33,588 nucleotides of DNA from Beijerinckiaceae bacterium (GTDB taxonomy: Bacteria > Pseudomonadota > Alphaproteobacteria > Rhizobiales > Beijerinckiaceae), in the NCBI GenBank assembly GCA_947453155.1, contig CANGFE010000024.1, positions 1-33,588 on the forward strand, in the 5' to 3' direction. Every line of letters starts with the position of its first letter. Position 1 is the stretch's first letter. The notes under the pieces were generated by a model. That model saw nothing but the letters and a program-made list of their open reading frames with translations. It did no database searches and was not told where the DNA came from. The translations under genes and the position numbers were made by a program. This document shows, one piece after another, positions 16,171 through 23,958 of this stretch.

Positions 16171-16887
16171 TCAGTCCTCCAAAATAAGGTCACCGCGTAA
16201 AAAGGCAGATGCCTGCGCGCTGACAGGTTGCTCAAAGAAATCTTTCGCAGACGCTGATTCCAGAATTCGCCCACGATGCAGAAACACGACGTCACCCGCC
16301 AAGCGACGCATTTGGCCAAGATCATGCGAGGCCATAAGAATTTTAATGCCGTCTGAGACTGCTTGCGCGATGAGACGCTCCAGCGCCAATGTTGCTGAAG
16401 GGTCAAGACTCGCCGTTGGTTCATCAAGAATGAGCAAGTCAGGTGAGCGCGCCAGTGCGCGGGCAAAAGCAAGTTTTTGGCGCTCGCCGCCAGACAGACG
16501 TCGCGCTGGGCGATCCGCCAGATCCGCGAGCCCAACTTTTTGCAAGAGTTCACCGCAACGCCTGTCGCGCAGGCTTTTCTCGACGCCCGCCTGCTCCAAA
16601 GCATAAAGCAGATTGCCCGCCACAGAACGGCGCAACATGACTGGATGCTGAAACACCATGGCACGTCGGCGCGGTGCGGGATCACACGCCCCCGCCCATT
16701 CAATCGTGCCCGCTGTTGGCGTCATCAATCCCATGATGAGGCGCAAGAGCGTCGATTTTCCAGAGCCATTCGGCCCAACGACAAAGGTCGGTGCGCCTGC
16801 GCGCACGACAAGATCAACGTCACGCAAGATCGACGTCTCGCCGATCGCATAAGTGACTTTGGTAAGTGTGACGGGCAGATCGCTCAT
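16171..16887 (-). CDS. tupC: Tungstate ABC transporter ATP-binding protein TupC
   Basis: The cytoplasmic ATPase of the tungstate importer, 238 residues. Walker A is GPNGSGKST, the Q-loop is MVFQHPVMLRRSV, the ABC signature is LSGGERQKLA, Walker B with its catalytic Glu is LLILDEPTASLD, and the switch His is in MASHDLGQ. The start is the ATG at 16887, which overlaps the tupB stop by 4 bases; longer in-frame versions would run deep into tupB. There is no C-terminal regulatory TOBE domain like that of ModC, in line with Tup-type systems. Confidence 0.93.
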   Translation of the reverse strand: MSDLPVTLTKVTYAIGETSILRDVDLVVRAGAPTFVVGPNGSGKSTLLRLIMGLMTPTAGTIEWAGACDPAPRRRAMVFQHPVMLRRSVAGNLLYALEQAGVEKSLRDRRCGELLQKVGLADLADRPARRLSGGERQKLAFARALARSPDLLILDEPTASLDPSATLALERLIAQAVSDGIKILMASHDLGQMRRLAGDVVFLHRGRILESASAKDFFEQPVSAQASAFLRGDLILED

Positions 16888-17576
16888 CCGATCCGCCTTT
16901 CTGCATAAAGCCGCAAGGCCCAAGCGCTCGCATTGATCGCAAAGACGATGATCATAAGAATGAGGCCAAGCCCCATCGCGAGCGGCAAATCGCCTTTGGA
17001 GGTTTCCAGCGCAATGGCCGTGGTCATGACGCGCGTAAAGCCGTTGATATTGCCACCCACAATCATCACTGCGCCAACTTCTGCGGCCGCACGGCCAAAG
17101 CCCGCGAGCAAAACAGTGACCAGCGCAATGCGCGCGTCATAAAGCAATGTCATCAGGCGGTGCAGCGGCCCCACACCCATGGCATTGAGCTCATCGCGCA
17201 CTTCGCTCCAATAATCTTCCACGGTCTGGCGTGTCAGCGCCGCAATGATCGGCATAATCAGCACGGCTTGCGCGATCACCATGGCGGTGGGCGTGAACAG
17301 CAAGCCCCATGAGCCCAGCGGCCCCGAGCGTGAGAGCAGGAGAAACACCGCCAGCCCCACCACCACAGGCGGCAGGCCCATAAAGGCATTGAGCAGGACA
17401 ATCACACCCGCCCGGCCCGGAAAACGCGTGAGCGCGATCAACCCGCCCAGCGGCAGGCCGACGAGTGCCGCCAGGCCGACAGCGCTCAGGCTGACAACCA
17501 GTGACAAGCGGACAATGGCATAAAGCGCCGGATCGCCCGATAAAACGAGCGCAAGGGCGCTAGACCCTTCATTCAT
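16884..17576 (-). CDS. tupB: Tungstate ABC transporter permease TupB
   Basis: The membrane subunit of the importer, 230 residues, with about five to six hydrophobic segments. The coupling-helix region around EVRDELNAMGVGPLHRLMTL is typical of binding-protein-dependent permeases and contacts the ATPase. The start is placed at the ATG at 17576, because AGGAG lies 7 bases upstream; the ATG at 17582 would leave only one base of spacing. It is the first gene of the minus-strand uptake/insertion operon, with an 87-base divergent region separating it from the regulator gene. Confidence 0.93.
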   Translation of the reverse strand: MNEGSSALALVLSGDPALYAIVRLSLVVSLSAVGLAALVGLPLGGLIALTRFPGRAGVIVLLNAFMGLPPVVVGLAVFLLLSRSGPLGSWGLLFTPTAMVIAQAVLIMPIIAALTRQTVEDYWSEVRDELNAMGVGPLHRLMTLLYDARIALVTVLLAGFGRAAAEVGAVMIVGGNINGFTRVMTTAIALETSKGDLPLAMGLGLILMIIVFAINASAWALRLYAERRIG

Positions 17577-17633
17577 CAGCATCTCCTGATGCCAGATAGG
17601 GTTTTTATTCCGCAAAAAGTCAAACGCTTGAAT

Positions 17634-17653
17634 TTATGCACATCAGCGCATAA
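17634..17653. promoter_or_regulatory. Putative operator: TTATGC-N8-GCATAA
   Basis: A perfect 6-bp inverted repeat with an 8-base spacer sits between divergent tupB and the HTH regulator, 10 bases before the regulator ATG. The region is markedly AT-richer than the genes on either side. Position and symmetry suit a site bound by the adjacent regulator to control both directions. No biochemical consensus is known to me for this regulator type. Confidence 0.5.
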
Positions 17654-17663
17654 AAATGCAGGC

Positions 17664-18542
17664 ATGGATTTACTGACCACTGCCGAAGCCGCCGATTATC
17701 TGCGCCTCAAAGAGCGCAAGCTCTATGAGCTTGTGGCCGAGGGCGCGATCCCCTGCTCCAAAGTCACGGGCAAATGGCTCTTTCCCCGCCATGAGCTCGA
17801 CCGCTGGGTCCTGTCGGGCCTTGCCACGCCGGTCGGCATGCAGGCGCGCCCGGCCCCGCCCATTGTCGGTGGCAGCCAAGACAATCTGCTCGAATGGGCT
17901 TTGCGCGAATCAAACTCAGGCCTTGCCAGCCTGCCCGAAGGATCAGAGGCCGGTGTCGCCCGCCTGTTGCGCGGCGAAGTGCTGGCCGCCGCGATTCATT
18001 ATCACGCCGCAGACGTGGATGACGCCAATCCGCGCGCAGTGGCTCGGCTCGCAGGCCTGCATGATGGTGTGCTGGTGTCTTTTGCCAAGCGCGAGCAAGG
18101 CCTGCTCGTGGCACCGGGCAATCCGAAAAACATTTCATCGCTTGAGGATGTGCTGGCCAAAAAAGCCAGCATGGCCGTGCGCCAGAAGGGTGCTGGCGCA
18201 CAAATGCTGCTCGATGTGATGCTGCAACGGATTGGCCCGACAGCGGCGCAGCTCAATCGTCTTTTGCCACCCTGCTTAACGGGGCCCGATCTCGCCAATG
18301 CTGTGGCAAGCGGCAAAGCCGATTGCGGCATTGCCACACGTTCAGCCGCAAAAGCGGCGCGGCTCGATTTTGTGCCGCTGCAATTTGAGCATTTTGATCT
18401 GGCTCTGCGCCAAGCAGATTTCTTCCGCCCGCCGATTCAAAATCTGCTCGCGCTGCTGCGCCAAGATCGCTTCGTGAAACGCGCCAGCGAACTCACCGGC
18501 TATGATGTCGCAGAAGCTGGCATCATCCGCTACGCGCCTTAA
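17664..18542 (+). CDS. HTH regulator with periplasmic-binding-like sensor domain, probably for tungstate/molybdate
   Basis: A 292-residue cytoplasmic protein. Residues 1-50 are an excisionase/MerR-type helix-turn-helix (LLTTAEAADYLRLKERKLYE, then a KWLFPRHELDRW wing). Residues 66-285 are a binding-protein-like domain related to the one at the C-terminus of the MoeA fusion: both have a GAG...LLD block (here 176-183) and an FDLALRQADFF/HYDLALVSARK block before the end. This is not a ModE architecture. The start is the ATG at 17664, so that the HTH begins at residue 4. It is divergent to tupB, and the stop overlaps the convergent pirin stop by 4 bases. A metal-oxyanion or cofactor-responsive repressor/activator of the tup operon is the simplest reading; the ligand is not known. 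Confidence 0.85.
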   Translation: MDLLTTAEAADYLRLKERKLYELVAEGAIPCSKVTGKWLFPRHELDRWVLSGLATPVGMQARPAPPIVGGSQDNLLEWALRESNSGLASLPEGSEAGVARLLRGEVLAAAIHYHAADVDDANPRAVARLAGLHDGVLVSFAKREQGLLVAPGNPKNISSLEDVLAKKASMAVRQKGAGAQMLLDVMLQRIGPTAAQLNRLLPPCLTGPDLANAVASGKADCGIATRSAAKAARLDFVPLQFEHFDLALRQADFFRPPIQNLLALLRQDRFVKRASELTGYDVAEAGIIRYAP

Positions 18543-19414
18543 GCGTCGAAATAATCCGGACGCCCCATTTTGCCGGCGCGGAAGTCGGCAATGGCTTGCT
18601 TGATCTCCGCCTCCGTATTCATGACGAAGGGACCGTAGTGAGAAATCGGCTCACCCAGCGGCTTTCCGGCGAGCACGAGCAATTTCACATCGCTTTTGGC
18701 CTGCAGCGCAATGCCCTCACCCTCAGGGCCAAACATCAACAGGCCGGGTTGCGGCAAGTCCTGGGCTGCGACATGCAAAGTGCCAGAAAAATGCGCAACC
18801 ATGACATTGTCACCCGCAGCAATCGGCAGAACAACATCCGCGCCCGCTTTCAAATCAACATCCCAGACATGCAAATCCGAGAATGTGCGCGCCGGGCCTT
18901 TGGCATCGCCATAAGCACCCGCCACCACGCGCAAGCGATTGCCCGCGCCCAGATCAACGGTTGGGATCTGCGCATTCAAAATCGTCTGATAAGCAGGAGC
19001 TGCTGATTTATCTTTCGCGGGCAAATTTACCCAGAGCTGCGCCATCGACACAAGGCCGCCGCGCTTGGTCTGTTCGCGCGAATGAAATTCTTCATGCAGC
19101 AGGCCAGAACCCGCCGTCATCCATTGGACATCACCGGGGCCAATCGTGCCGGAATTGCCCGCACTGTCGCGATGCTCGATCTCACCGTGATAGACAATCG
19201 TCACCGTCTCAAAGCCACGATGGGGATGCGCGCCCACACCCGGCGGCGTCTCGCGCGGGGGAAATTCAACAGGCGCCGCATAATCGAGCATCAGAAACGG
19301 GCTCACCTCTTCGCGAAAGGCGAGATCAGCAAACAGCGGCACAACATGAAATCCATCACCCACCCAATGGGGCTGGGGTGATGGCAAAAAGGCGACGGGC
19401 GGACGAGCGGCCAT
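18539..19414 (-). CDS. Pirin family protein
   Basis: A bicupin iron-binding protein of 291 residues. Metal ligands are in place: His63 and His65 (HPHRGFET) and His107 with Glu109 (AGSGLLHEE). Bacterial pirins have been tied to quercetin oxidation, stress or regulation of metabolic enzymes; the role here is open. I chose ATG 19414 because GAGGA lies 9 bases before it; a TTG at 19423 has no room for a ribosome site. The final PFVMNTEAEI... segment is the usual pirin C-terminus. It converges on the HTH regulator with a 4-base overlap of stops. Confidence 0.92.
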   Translation of the reverse strand: MAARPPVAFLPSPQPHWVGDGFHVVPLFADLAFREEVSPFLMLDYAAPVEFPPRETPPGVGAHPHRGFETVTIVYHGEIEHRDSAGNSGTIGPGDVQWMTAGSGLLHEEFHSREQTKRGGLVSMAQLWVNLPAKDKSAAPAYQTILNAQIPTVDLGAGNRLRVVAGAYGDAKGPARTFSDLHVWDVDLKAGADVVLPIAAGDNVMVAHFSGTLHVAAQDLPQPGLLMFGPEGEGIALQAKSDVKLLVLAGKPLGEPISHYGPFVMNTEAEIKQAIADFRAGKMGRPDYFDA

Positions 19415-19467
19415 AGCGAGCAATCCTCGATTGATGCGGCTCGTTCTAGCCCATCACGCCGCGCGCG

Positions 19468-19791
19468 TCAGCTAGGCTGTGGCGGCAGGCGCAACATATC
19501 GGCACCCTTGCTCTCCAGAAAATGACGCGCCCGCTCGGCCAAGCTCGCCAGCAGCAGCGGTAAGACAATGACAATGTTGACGACGTCCGGCGCAACATCA
19601 ATCGTGCCCGTGATGCTTTGGCCAAAGGCACCAATCTCCACATCAGCACGGTTCTCGTTCCATGCCGCATGGGCGGTCGAAAGATATGTGCCGTAATCAA
19701 TGCGCAGCCGCTCTAACCCATCACGAATGCGATGGGTTGCTTCCTCCTCACCAAGATTATGAGGAATGGTAAGTCTGACTTCGCGCGGCAC
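19468..19791 (-). CDS. Polyhydroxyalkanoic acid system family protein
   Basis: A 107-residue protein matching the PHA-granule-system family: an N-terminal LTIPHNLGEEEATHRI, a central strand block ADVEIGAFGQSITGTIDV and a hydrophobic helix VNIVIVLPLLLASLAE. Members occur with PHA metabolism genes, but no PHA synthase or phasin is in this window. The start is GTG at 19791, supported by GGAG 7 bases upstream; it follows the DUF3618 gene by 4 bases, so the two are probably one transcript. Confidence 0.8.
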   Translation of the reverse strand: MPREVRLTIPHNLGEEEATHRIRDGLERLRIDYGTYLSTAHAAWNENRADVEIGAFGQSITGTIDVAPDVVNIVIVLPLLLASLAERARHFLESKGADMLRLPPQPS

Positions 19792-19795
19792 GGGC

Positions 19796-20896
19796 CTACT
19801 CCGAATGAACCATCACGCGGTCACGTTGGGCTTGCGCTTGTTCATGCTGTGGCTTTTCACCTGTGACGGCTTCGCGCACACGCTCCATCGCATCCGCCCC
19901 GCGTTCCATCATATTTTCAGCCGACGGCATTTGCCGGATCATGCCGCCAAGCACAGCGCCAAGGGCAAGCCCCATGAGCGAAAGCAGAACCGGATGCTCT
20001 GCCGCCATCTCCTGAGTGGTCCGCGAATCCATCTTGTCAGGAAGGGATGATTGAATTCCTTTTTTAATTTCTTCAGCGACGCCACGCGCACGATCAACGC
20101 TGCGATCGGCTTGCACGCGCGCCTCGTCCACCAGCCGCTGCGCGGCCTCGGAACGGCGCCAGAGGAATAGGCCCGCACCCGCCGCAACAGCCAGCAGGCC
20201 AAGCCGCATGCGGTTTTGCTCATCAAACAAAGGCGCTGCGCGATCCAACATGGGCTGCACATTCGCCTGCACGCGCCCAGCCATATCTTGCACGCGCGAG
20301 GTGACGGCCTCTGTCGCCTCTGAAAGCGTATCTGCCACACCCGCCACAGCATCTTGCGCGCGATAAGACAAATCCGTCGCACCGACTTTGGCGGCCATCA
20401 TGGCGCTCGGCACATCATGGATCTCCACATCTTCCGCACCTGCGACACCGCCGGGCACATAGCCGCGCGGTCGGGCGCGATTATAGGGATCACGATAAGG
20501 GCTCGAATCTGGCGTCGTGTCCCAGCTTTTCATCAATTGCCAAAGCCCCGTGCCAATGAGCGCAGAGGTCACGGGCGGGCGTTTCCACAAGCGCCAGCCG
20601 ATGCCTGCGGCGATCATCAAGATTGGCATCGGATTTTTCATCGCGGTCATTTGCAGGTGGCGCGAAAAATCTGCGATTTGCGAGCGCCCACCATCAAAAA
20701 CTTCATCGCGGCGCTCGCGCATATAATCCATCGCGCGCTCTTTCATCTGATTGGCGCGATGCTGCATCTCCAGCTTTGCATGCTCGATGGTGCGCGGGTC
20801 ACGTATCTCCGCAATGGTTTCATGCAAGCGCGCGCGTGCATTTTCTACCTCACGCTCCAATTGGCGAAGATCACTTCTTTCCGAAACAGCGGCCAT
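19796..20896 (-). CDS. DUF3618 domain-containing membrane protein
   Basis: A 366-residue protein. The N-terminus (residues 5-50) has the DUF3618 pattern, in which a charged helix with EREVENARARLHETIAEI leads into a long amphipathic segment. Hydrophobic stretches near residues 90-105, 240-250 and 310-330 could anchor or dip into the inner membrane, separated by long Ala/Glu/Arg-rich helices likely to be coiled. The start is ATG 20896, with GGAGG 6 bases upstream, rather than TTG 20914 or ATG 20902. Function is unknown. Coupling to the PHA-system gene hints at granule or envelope association; this is inference. Confidence 0.8.
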   Translation of the reverse strand: MAAVSERSDLRQLEREVENARARLHETIAEIRDPRTIEHAKLEMQHRANQMKERAMDYMRERRDEVFDGGRSQIADFSRHLQMTAMKNPMPILMIAAGIGWRLWKRPPVTSALIGTGLWQLMKSWDTTPDSSPYRDPYNRARPRGYVPGGVAGAEDVEIHDVPSAMMAAKVGATDLSYRAQDAVAGVADTLSEATEAVTSRVQDMAGRVQANVQPMLDRAAPLFDEQNRMRLGLLAVAAGAGLFLWRRSEAAQRLVDEARVQADRSVDRARGVAEEIKKGIQSSLPDKMDSRTTQEMAAEHPVLLSLMGLALGAVLGGMIRQMPSAENMMERGADAMERVREAVTGEKPQHEQAQAQRDRVMVHSE

Positions 20897-20958
20897 GGAC
20901 ATCCTCCGCGCCAAATCATGCCAAGCTCAGATGAAACGAACGCCCGTCCTGCTGTTGC

Positions 20959-21003
20959 GTTCCGCTCACGGTCTTTTGGCGCTCGGACATGGCTCAGCGG
21001 AAC
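20959..21003. promoter_or_regulatory. 8-bp inverted repeat upstream of the lipoprotein gene
   Basis: GTTCCGCT (20959-20966) and AGCGGAAC (20996-21003) are perfect reverse complements with a 29-base spacer. A 10-bp palindrome, GTTGCGCAAC, follows at 21021-21030. Both lie between the divergent DUF3618 and lipoprotein genes and could be regulatory, though the wide spacer makes a chance match possible. Confidence 0.3.
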
Positions 21004-21051
21004 CCAAAACCTTCACTGGTGTTGCGCAACGGGGGCAAAGGAGGCTTGGCC

Positions 21052-21327
21052 ATGATGGTGGCGAAACACAAAAAACTTCTCACTCTTCTTTCCGCATCAG
21101 GACTGGCGCTCGGACTTGCGGCTTGCAACACGACGCAAGAACGCGTCAGCGGCGCGGGCGTTGGCGTGGTGACTGGCGCGGCTGTCGGGGGGCCTGTCGG
21201 CGCGGTCGCAGGCGGCGTGGTGGGCGCGGTCACAGGCCCAACCGTTGCACGCGCGAGTGGCGTGCCGAGCGCGCGCCGCCATGTTGTACGCAAAAAGAAG
21301 GTGCGCCGCACACCGCCTCCGGAGTGA
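21052..21327 (+). CDS. Small glycine-zipper lipoprotein
   Basis: A 91-residue protein with a lipoprotein signal: basic start, hydrophobic core and lipobox LAAC with the cysteine near residue 25. The mature part has a Gly/Ala/Val repeat (about 33-60) with GxxxG spacing typical of glycine-zipper outer-membrane proteins, then a basic tail rich in Arg, Lys and Pro that could touch peptidoglycan or lipopolysaccharide. The ATG at 21052 has AAGGAGG 7 bases upstream. Its function is not known; similar proteins are envelope structure or stress components. Confidence 0.78.
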   Translation: MMVAKHKKLLTLLSASGLALGLAACNTTQERVSGAGVGVVTGAAVGGPVGAVAGGVVGAVTGPTVARASGVPSARRHVVRKKKVRRTPPPE

Positions 21328-21393
21328 GATTGACATCAGCCCGCGCACCCGCCTCTATGCCGCGCAAGCAAGCAAAAGGGCGGGCATGGGCCA

Positions 21394-22719
21394 ATGCAGA
21401 CTCACGGCATTTCATTCAACGAGGCTTTGCGCGTCTGGTTGCGCATCGCGGCCCTGTCTTTCGGGGGACCCGCTGGCCAGATTGCGGTCATGCATCGCAT
21501 TATTGTCGATGAGAAACGCTGGCTCTCGGAAGCACGTTTTCTACATGCGCTGAATTATTGCATGTTGCTGCCCGGCCCCGAGGCGCAACAGCTCGCCACT
21601 TATATTGGCTGGTTGATGCATGGTGTGCGCGGCGGGCTGGTGGCGGGACTCTTGTTCATTCTGCCGGGCATTATTGCCATTATGGCGCTGAGCTATGTCT
21701 ATGCTCTGTTTGGCTCGGTCGGTTTTGTCGCCGCCTTTTTCTTCGGGCTGAAAGCTGCTGTTCTCGCAATTGTGGTTGAAGCGGTCGTGCGCGTGGGCAA
21801 ACGCGCATTGAAAAACCGCATCATGCAGGCGCTTGCTGCCTGCGCCTTTATCGCACTGTTCGTGTTCAATGCGCCCTTCCCGCTTGTCATTCTGGGAGCG
21901 GGCATCATCGGCTATATTGGCTCATCGCTTGGATCTGTGGCTTTTCTGGTGAGCAATGGTCACGGGCCATCCGAAGCCACAGCGTTAGAAGACAGCGCGA
22001 TCTCACCCGCCATGCGCCAAGGCGCACGTCGCGCAGCTTTTGTGGCAGCTTTGCTCTGGCTCATTCCTGTTGCTGCTCTTTTCCTCACGCTCGGTCCGCA
22101 AAATGTCTTCTCGCAAATCGCCGTTTTCTTTTCCAAAATGGCGGTGGTGACATTTGGTGGCGCTTATGCGGTGCTGGCCTATGTCGCGCAGCAAGCGGTT
22201 GAGAATTTCCATTGGCTCAAACCCGGCGAAATGCTCGACGGACTCGGCATGGCAGAAACAACGCCGGGCCCGCTGGTCATGGTGCTACAATTTGTCGGCT
22301 TCATGGGCGCATTGCGTGATGCTGGCACATTGCCGCCTTTGCTAGCCGCAACATTGGGCGGCCTGCTCGCGACATGGGTGACTTTCGCGCCGTGCTTTTT
22401 GTGGATCTTTTGGGGCGCGCCGCATATTGAGCGGCTGCGCGGCAACAAGGCGATTGCAGGCGCGCTCTCAGCCATTACGGCCGCTGTTGTGGGCGTGATC
22501 CTCAATCTCGCAATTTGGTTTGCGGTTCACACCATCTTTGCGCAGACGGTGACTTGGCACGGCGTTGATCTGCCTGTGCTGCTCTCGCTCAACCCTGCTG
22601 CACTCGCACTCAGTCTAGGTGCGGCTTACGCCATCTTCCGGATGAAAGCGGGCATGCTGCAAGTGCTGGCCGCCACATCAGCGGCAGGCGTGCTCGCCCA
22701 TTTAGCAGGCGTCATTTGA
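21394..22719 (+). CDS. chrA: Chromate transporter ChrA, two-domain form
   Basis: A 441-residue inner-membrane protein of the CHR family with two homologous halves, each opening with an FGG motif: LRIAALSFGGPAGQIAVMH near residue 20 and FFSKMAVVTFGGAYAVLAYV near residue 255. Each half is followed by a proline-rich loop (LLPGPEAQQL; MAETTPGPLVM). The long form exports chromate using the membrane potential in studied members; transport of other oxyanions such as sulfate is possible. It stands alone, without chrB, and ends at a strong terminator. The ATG at 21394 has only a weak GGGC-rich ribosome site. Confidence 0.93.
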   Translation: MQTHGISFNEALRVWLRIAALSFGGPAGQIAVMHRIIVDEKRWLSEARFLHALNYCMLLPGPEAQQLATYIGWLMHGVRGGLVAGLLFILPGIIAIMALSYVYALFGSVGFVAAFFFGLKAAVLAIVVEAVVRVGKRALKNRIMQALAACAFIALFVFNAPFPLVILGAGIIGYIGSSLGSVAFLVSNGHGPSEATALEDSAISPAMRQGARRAAFVAALLWLIPVAALFLTLGPQNVFSQIAVFFSKMAVVTFGGAYAVLAYVAQQAVENFHWLKPGEMLDGLGMAETTPGPLVMVLQFVGFMGALRDAGTLPPLLAATLGGLLATWVTFAPCFLWIFWGAPHIERLRGNKAIAGALSAITAAVVGVILNLAIWFAVHTIFAQTVTWHGVDLPVLLSLNPAALALSLGAAYAIFRMKAGMLQVLAATSAAGVLAHLAGVI

Positions 22720-22726
22720 GCATAAA

Positions 22727-22752
22727 AAAAGCCCCGCCGAAGCGGGGCTTTT
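22727..22752. terminator. Bidirectional rho-independent terminator
   Basis: AAAAGCCCCGC (22727-22737) and GCGGGGCTTTT (22742-22752) pair perfectly around a CGAA tetraloop, with A-runs on one side and T-runs on the other. It sits between the convergent chrA stop (22719) and the monooxygenase stop (22756), so it can end both transcripts. Confidence 0.92.
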
Positions 22753-22755
22753 GTT

Positions 22756-23931
22756 TCAATGCGGCTGGTGGGCCTGCAATTGATATTTGCCATATTCCAT
22801 GGACGCCGAATCCCATGACAGCGAGTGATGGGCGGAGGCAGCGAAACAATCGCGGAACTGACGCTGCATCGGGCTGTCGAGAAACAGCGCGCGACCACCG
22901 GCATTATTGAAAATCTTCTGCGCGGCCTGCATAGCGAGTTGCGCGGCATAGCAGCAATTGCGCTTGCCCTGCACTTGCATTTCTTTCGAGACTTTCTCGC
23001 CACGTTCCAGCACGGCCATGGTTTCGCGCAATGCGCCCATATACATGCGGTCCGCTGCTTCAAGCTCGGCAGATGCCAGACCAATCAGCATTTGCGTGCC
23101 GGGCTCATCCGCCACAGCCTTGCCGCGTGATTTACGCGGCGCGGTATATTCATAATAGCTCTTGAGCAAAGCCTGCGCCGAGCCAAGGGCCGCCGCCGTA
23201 TAGCTCGCGGCCGACACGCCACCGCGCGGCATGCGGAAAACGGGCGAATTATGCAGCTGTGCGCCGGGCGTCGTGCCTGCATCATAATCCTTCTTCAGGA
23301 TGAAACGATGCGCGGGCACAAAGGCACCATCAACCTTGAAGCTCTTCGAGCCTGTGCCGGCCAGACCAATGACCTTCCAGTCGTCAATCACGGTGACATC
23401 GCTCTTGGGCAGAACAACCATGCAGCCCGTCTTGCTGCCGTCTTCTTCCATAATGAAGCCACCGCAGATCAGCCAATGCACATGGTCAATGCCGCTCGAA
23501 AAGCCATGCAGGCCTTCCCATGTGATGCCGCCATCCACGCGCTTGCCTTTGCCCACAGCCGCGACAGCAACGCCGACGCGCTGCGTATCATCTTTGCCCC
23601 AGACTTCGTCCTGCGCTTCCTTGGAGAAAGTCGCGAGCTTCAGCGGATTGTCGGCGAGCACCATATAGGTCCAGGCCTGCGAGGCGCAGCCGCGCGCAAG
23701 CGTCTGGATGATCGTGCACAGCACGTCATAACCCATTTCATAACCGCCATAGAGCATCGGCTGGCAGACGCGCAGCAGACCCGAATTGACATAATCGGCG
23801 ACTGTCTCGTCAGGGCAGCGACGCAGGCTTTCAGCCTGCGAGGCGCGCGAGGCCAAGACCGGCACCAATGCTTCCGCACGGGCGATCATTTCGGCAGGGG
23901 TAACGCTGAGGGCTTTGTTCTTATCGAGCAT
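22756..23931 (-). CDS. Acyl-CoA dehydrogenase-fold flavin monooxygenase (class D, HpaB/HsaA/DszC-like)
   Basis: A 391-residue soluble protein with the acyl-CoA dehydrogenase fold. The N-terminal helical domain ends near residue 120, the central beta domain contains ITWEGLHGFSSGIDHVHWLICGG and VIGLAGTGSKSFKV, and the C-terminal helical domain contains the NNAGGRALFLDSPMQRQFRD block. The GLAGTGS and SSGIDH patterns fit two-component oxygenases that use reduced flavin from a partner reductase to hydroxylate an aromatic or related substrate, rather than true acyl-CoA dehydrogenases with a catalytic Glu. No reductase gene is visible nearby. It starts 27 bases after the Bug receptor stop, suggesting that uptake and oxidation of one substrate are linked. 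The substrate is unknown. Confidence 0.85.
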   Translation of the reverse strand: MLDKNKALSVTPAEMIARAEALVPVLASRASQAESLRRCPDETVADYVNSGLLRVCQPMLYGGYEMGYDVLCTIIQTLARGCASQAWTYMVLADNPLKLATFSKEAQDEVWGKDDTQRVGVAVAAVGKGKRVDGGITWEGLHGFSSGIDHVHWLICGGFIMEEDGSKTGCMVVLPKSDVTVIDDWKVIGLAGTGSKSFKVDGAFVPAHRFILKKDYDAGTTPGAQLHNSPVFRMPRGGVSAASYTAAALGSAQALLKSYYEYTAPRKSRGKAVADEPGTQMLIGLASAELEAADRMYMGALRETMAVLERGEKVSKEMQVQGKRNCCYAAQLAMQAAQKIFNNAGGRALFLDSPMQRQFRDCFAASAHHSLSWDSASMEYGKYQLQAHQPH

Positions 23932-23958
23932 TGTTTTGACCCGTTTCCTTTGTGTCTC

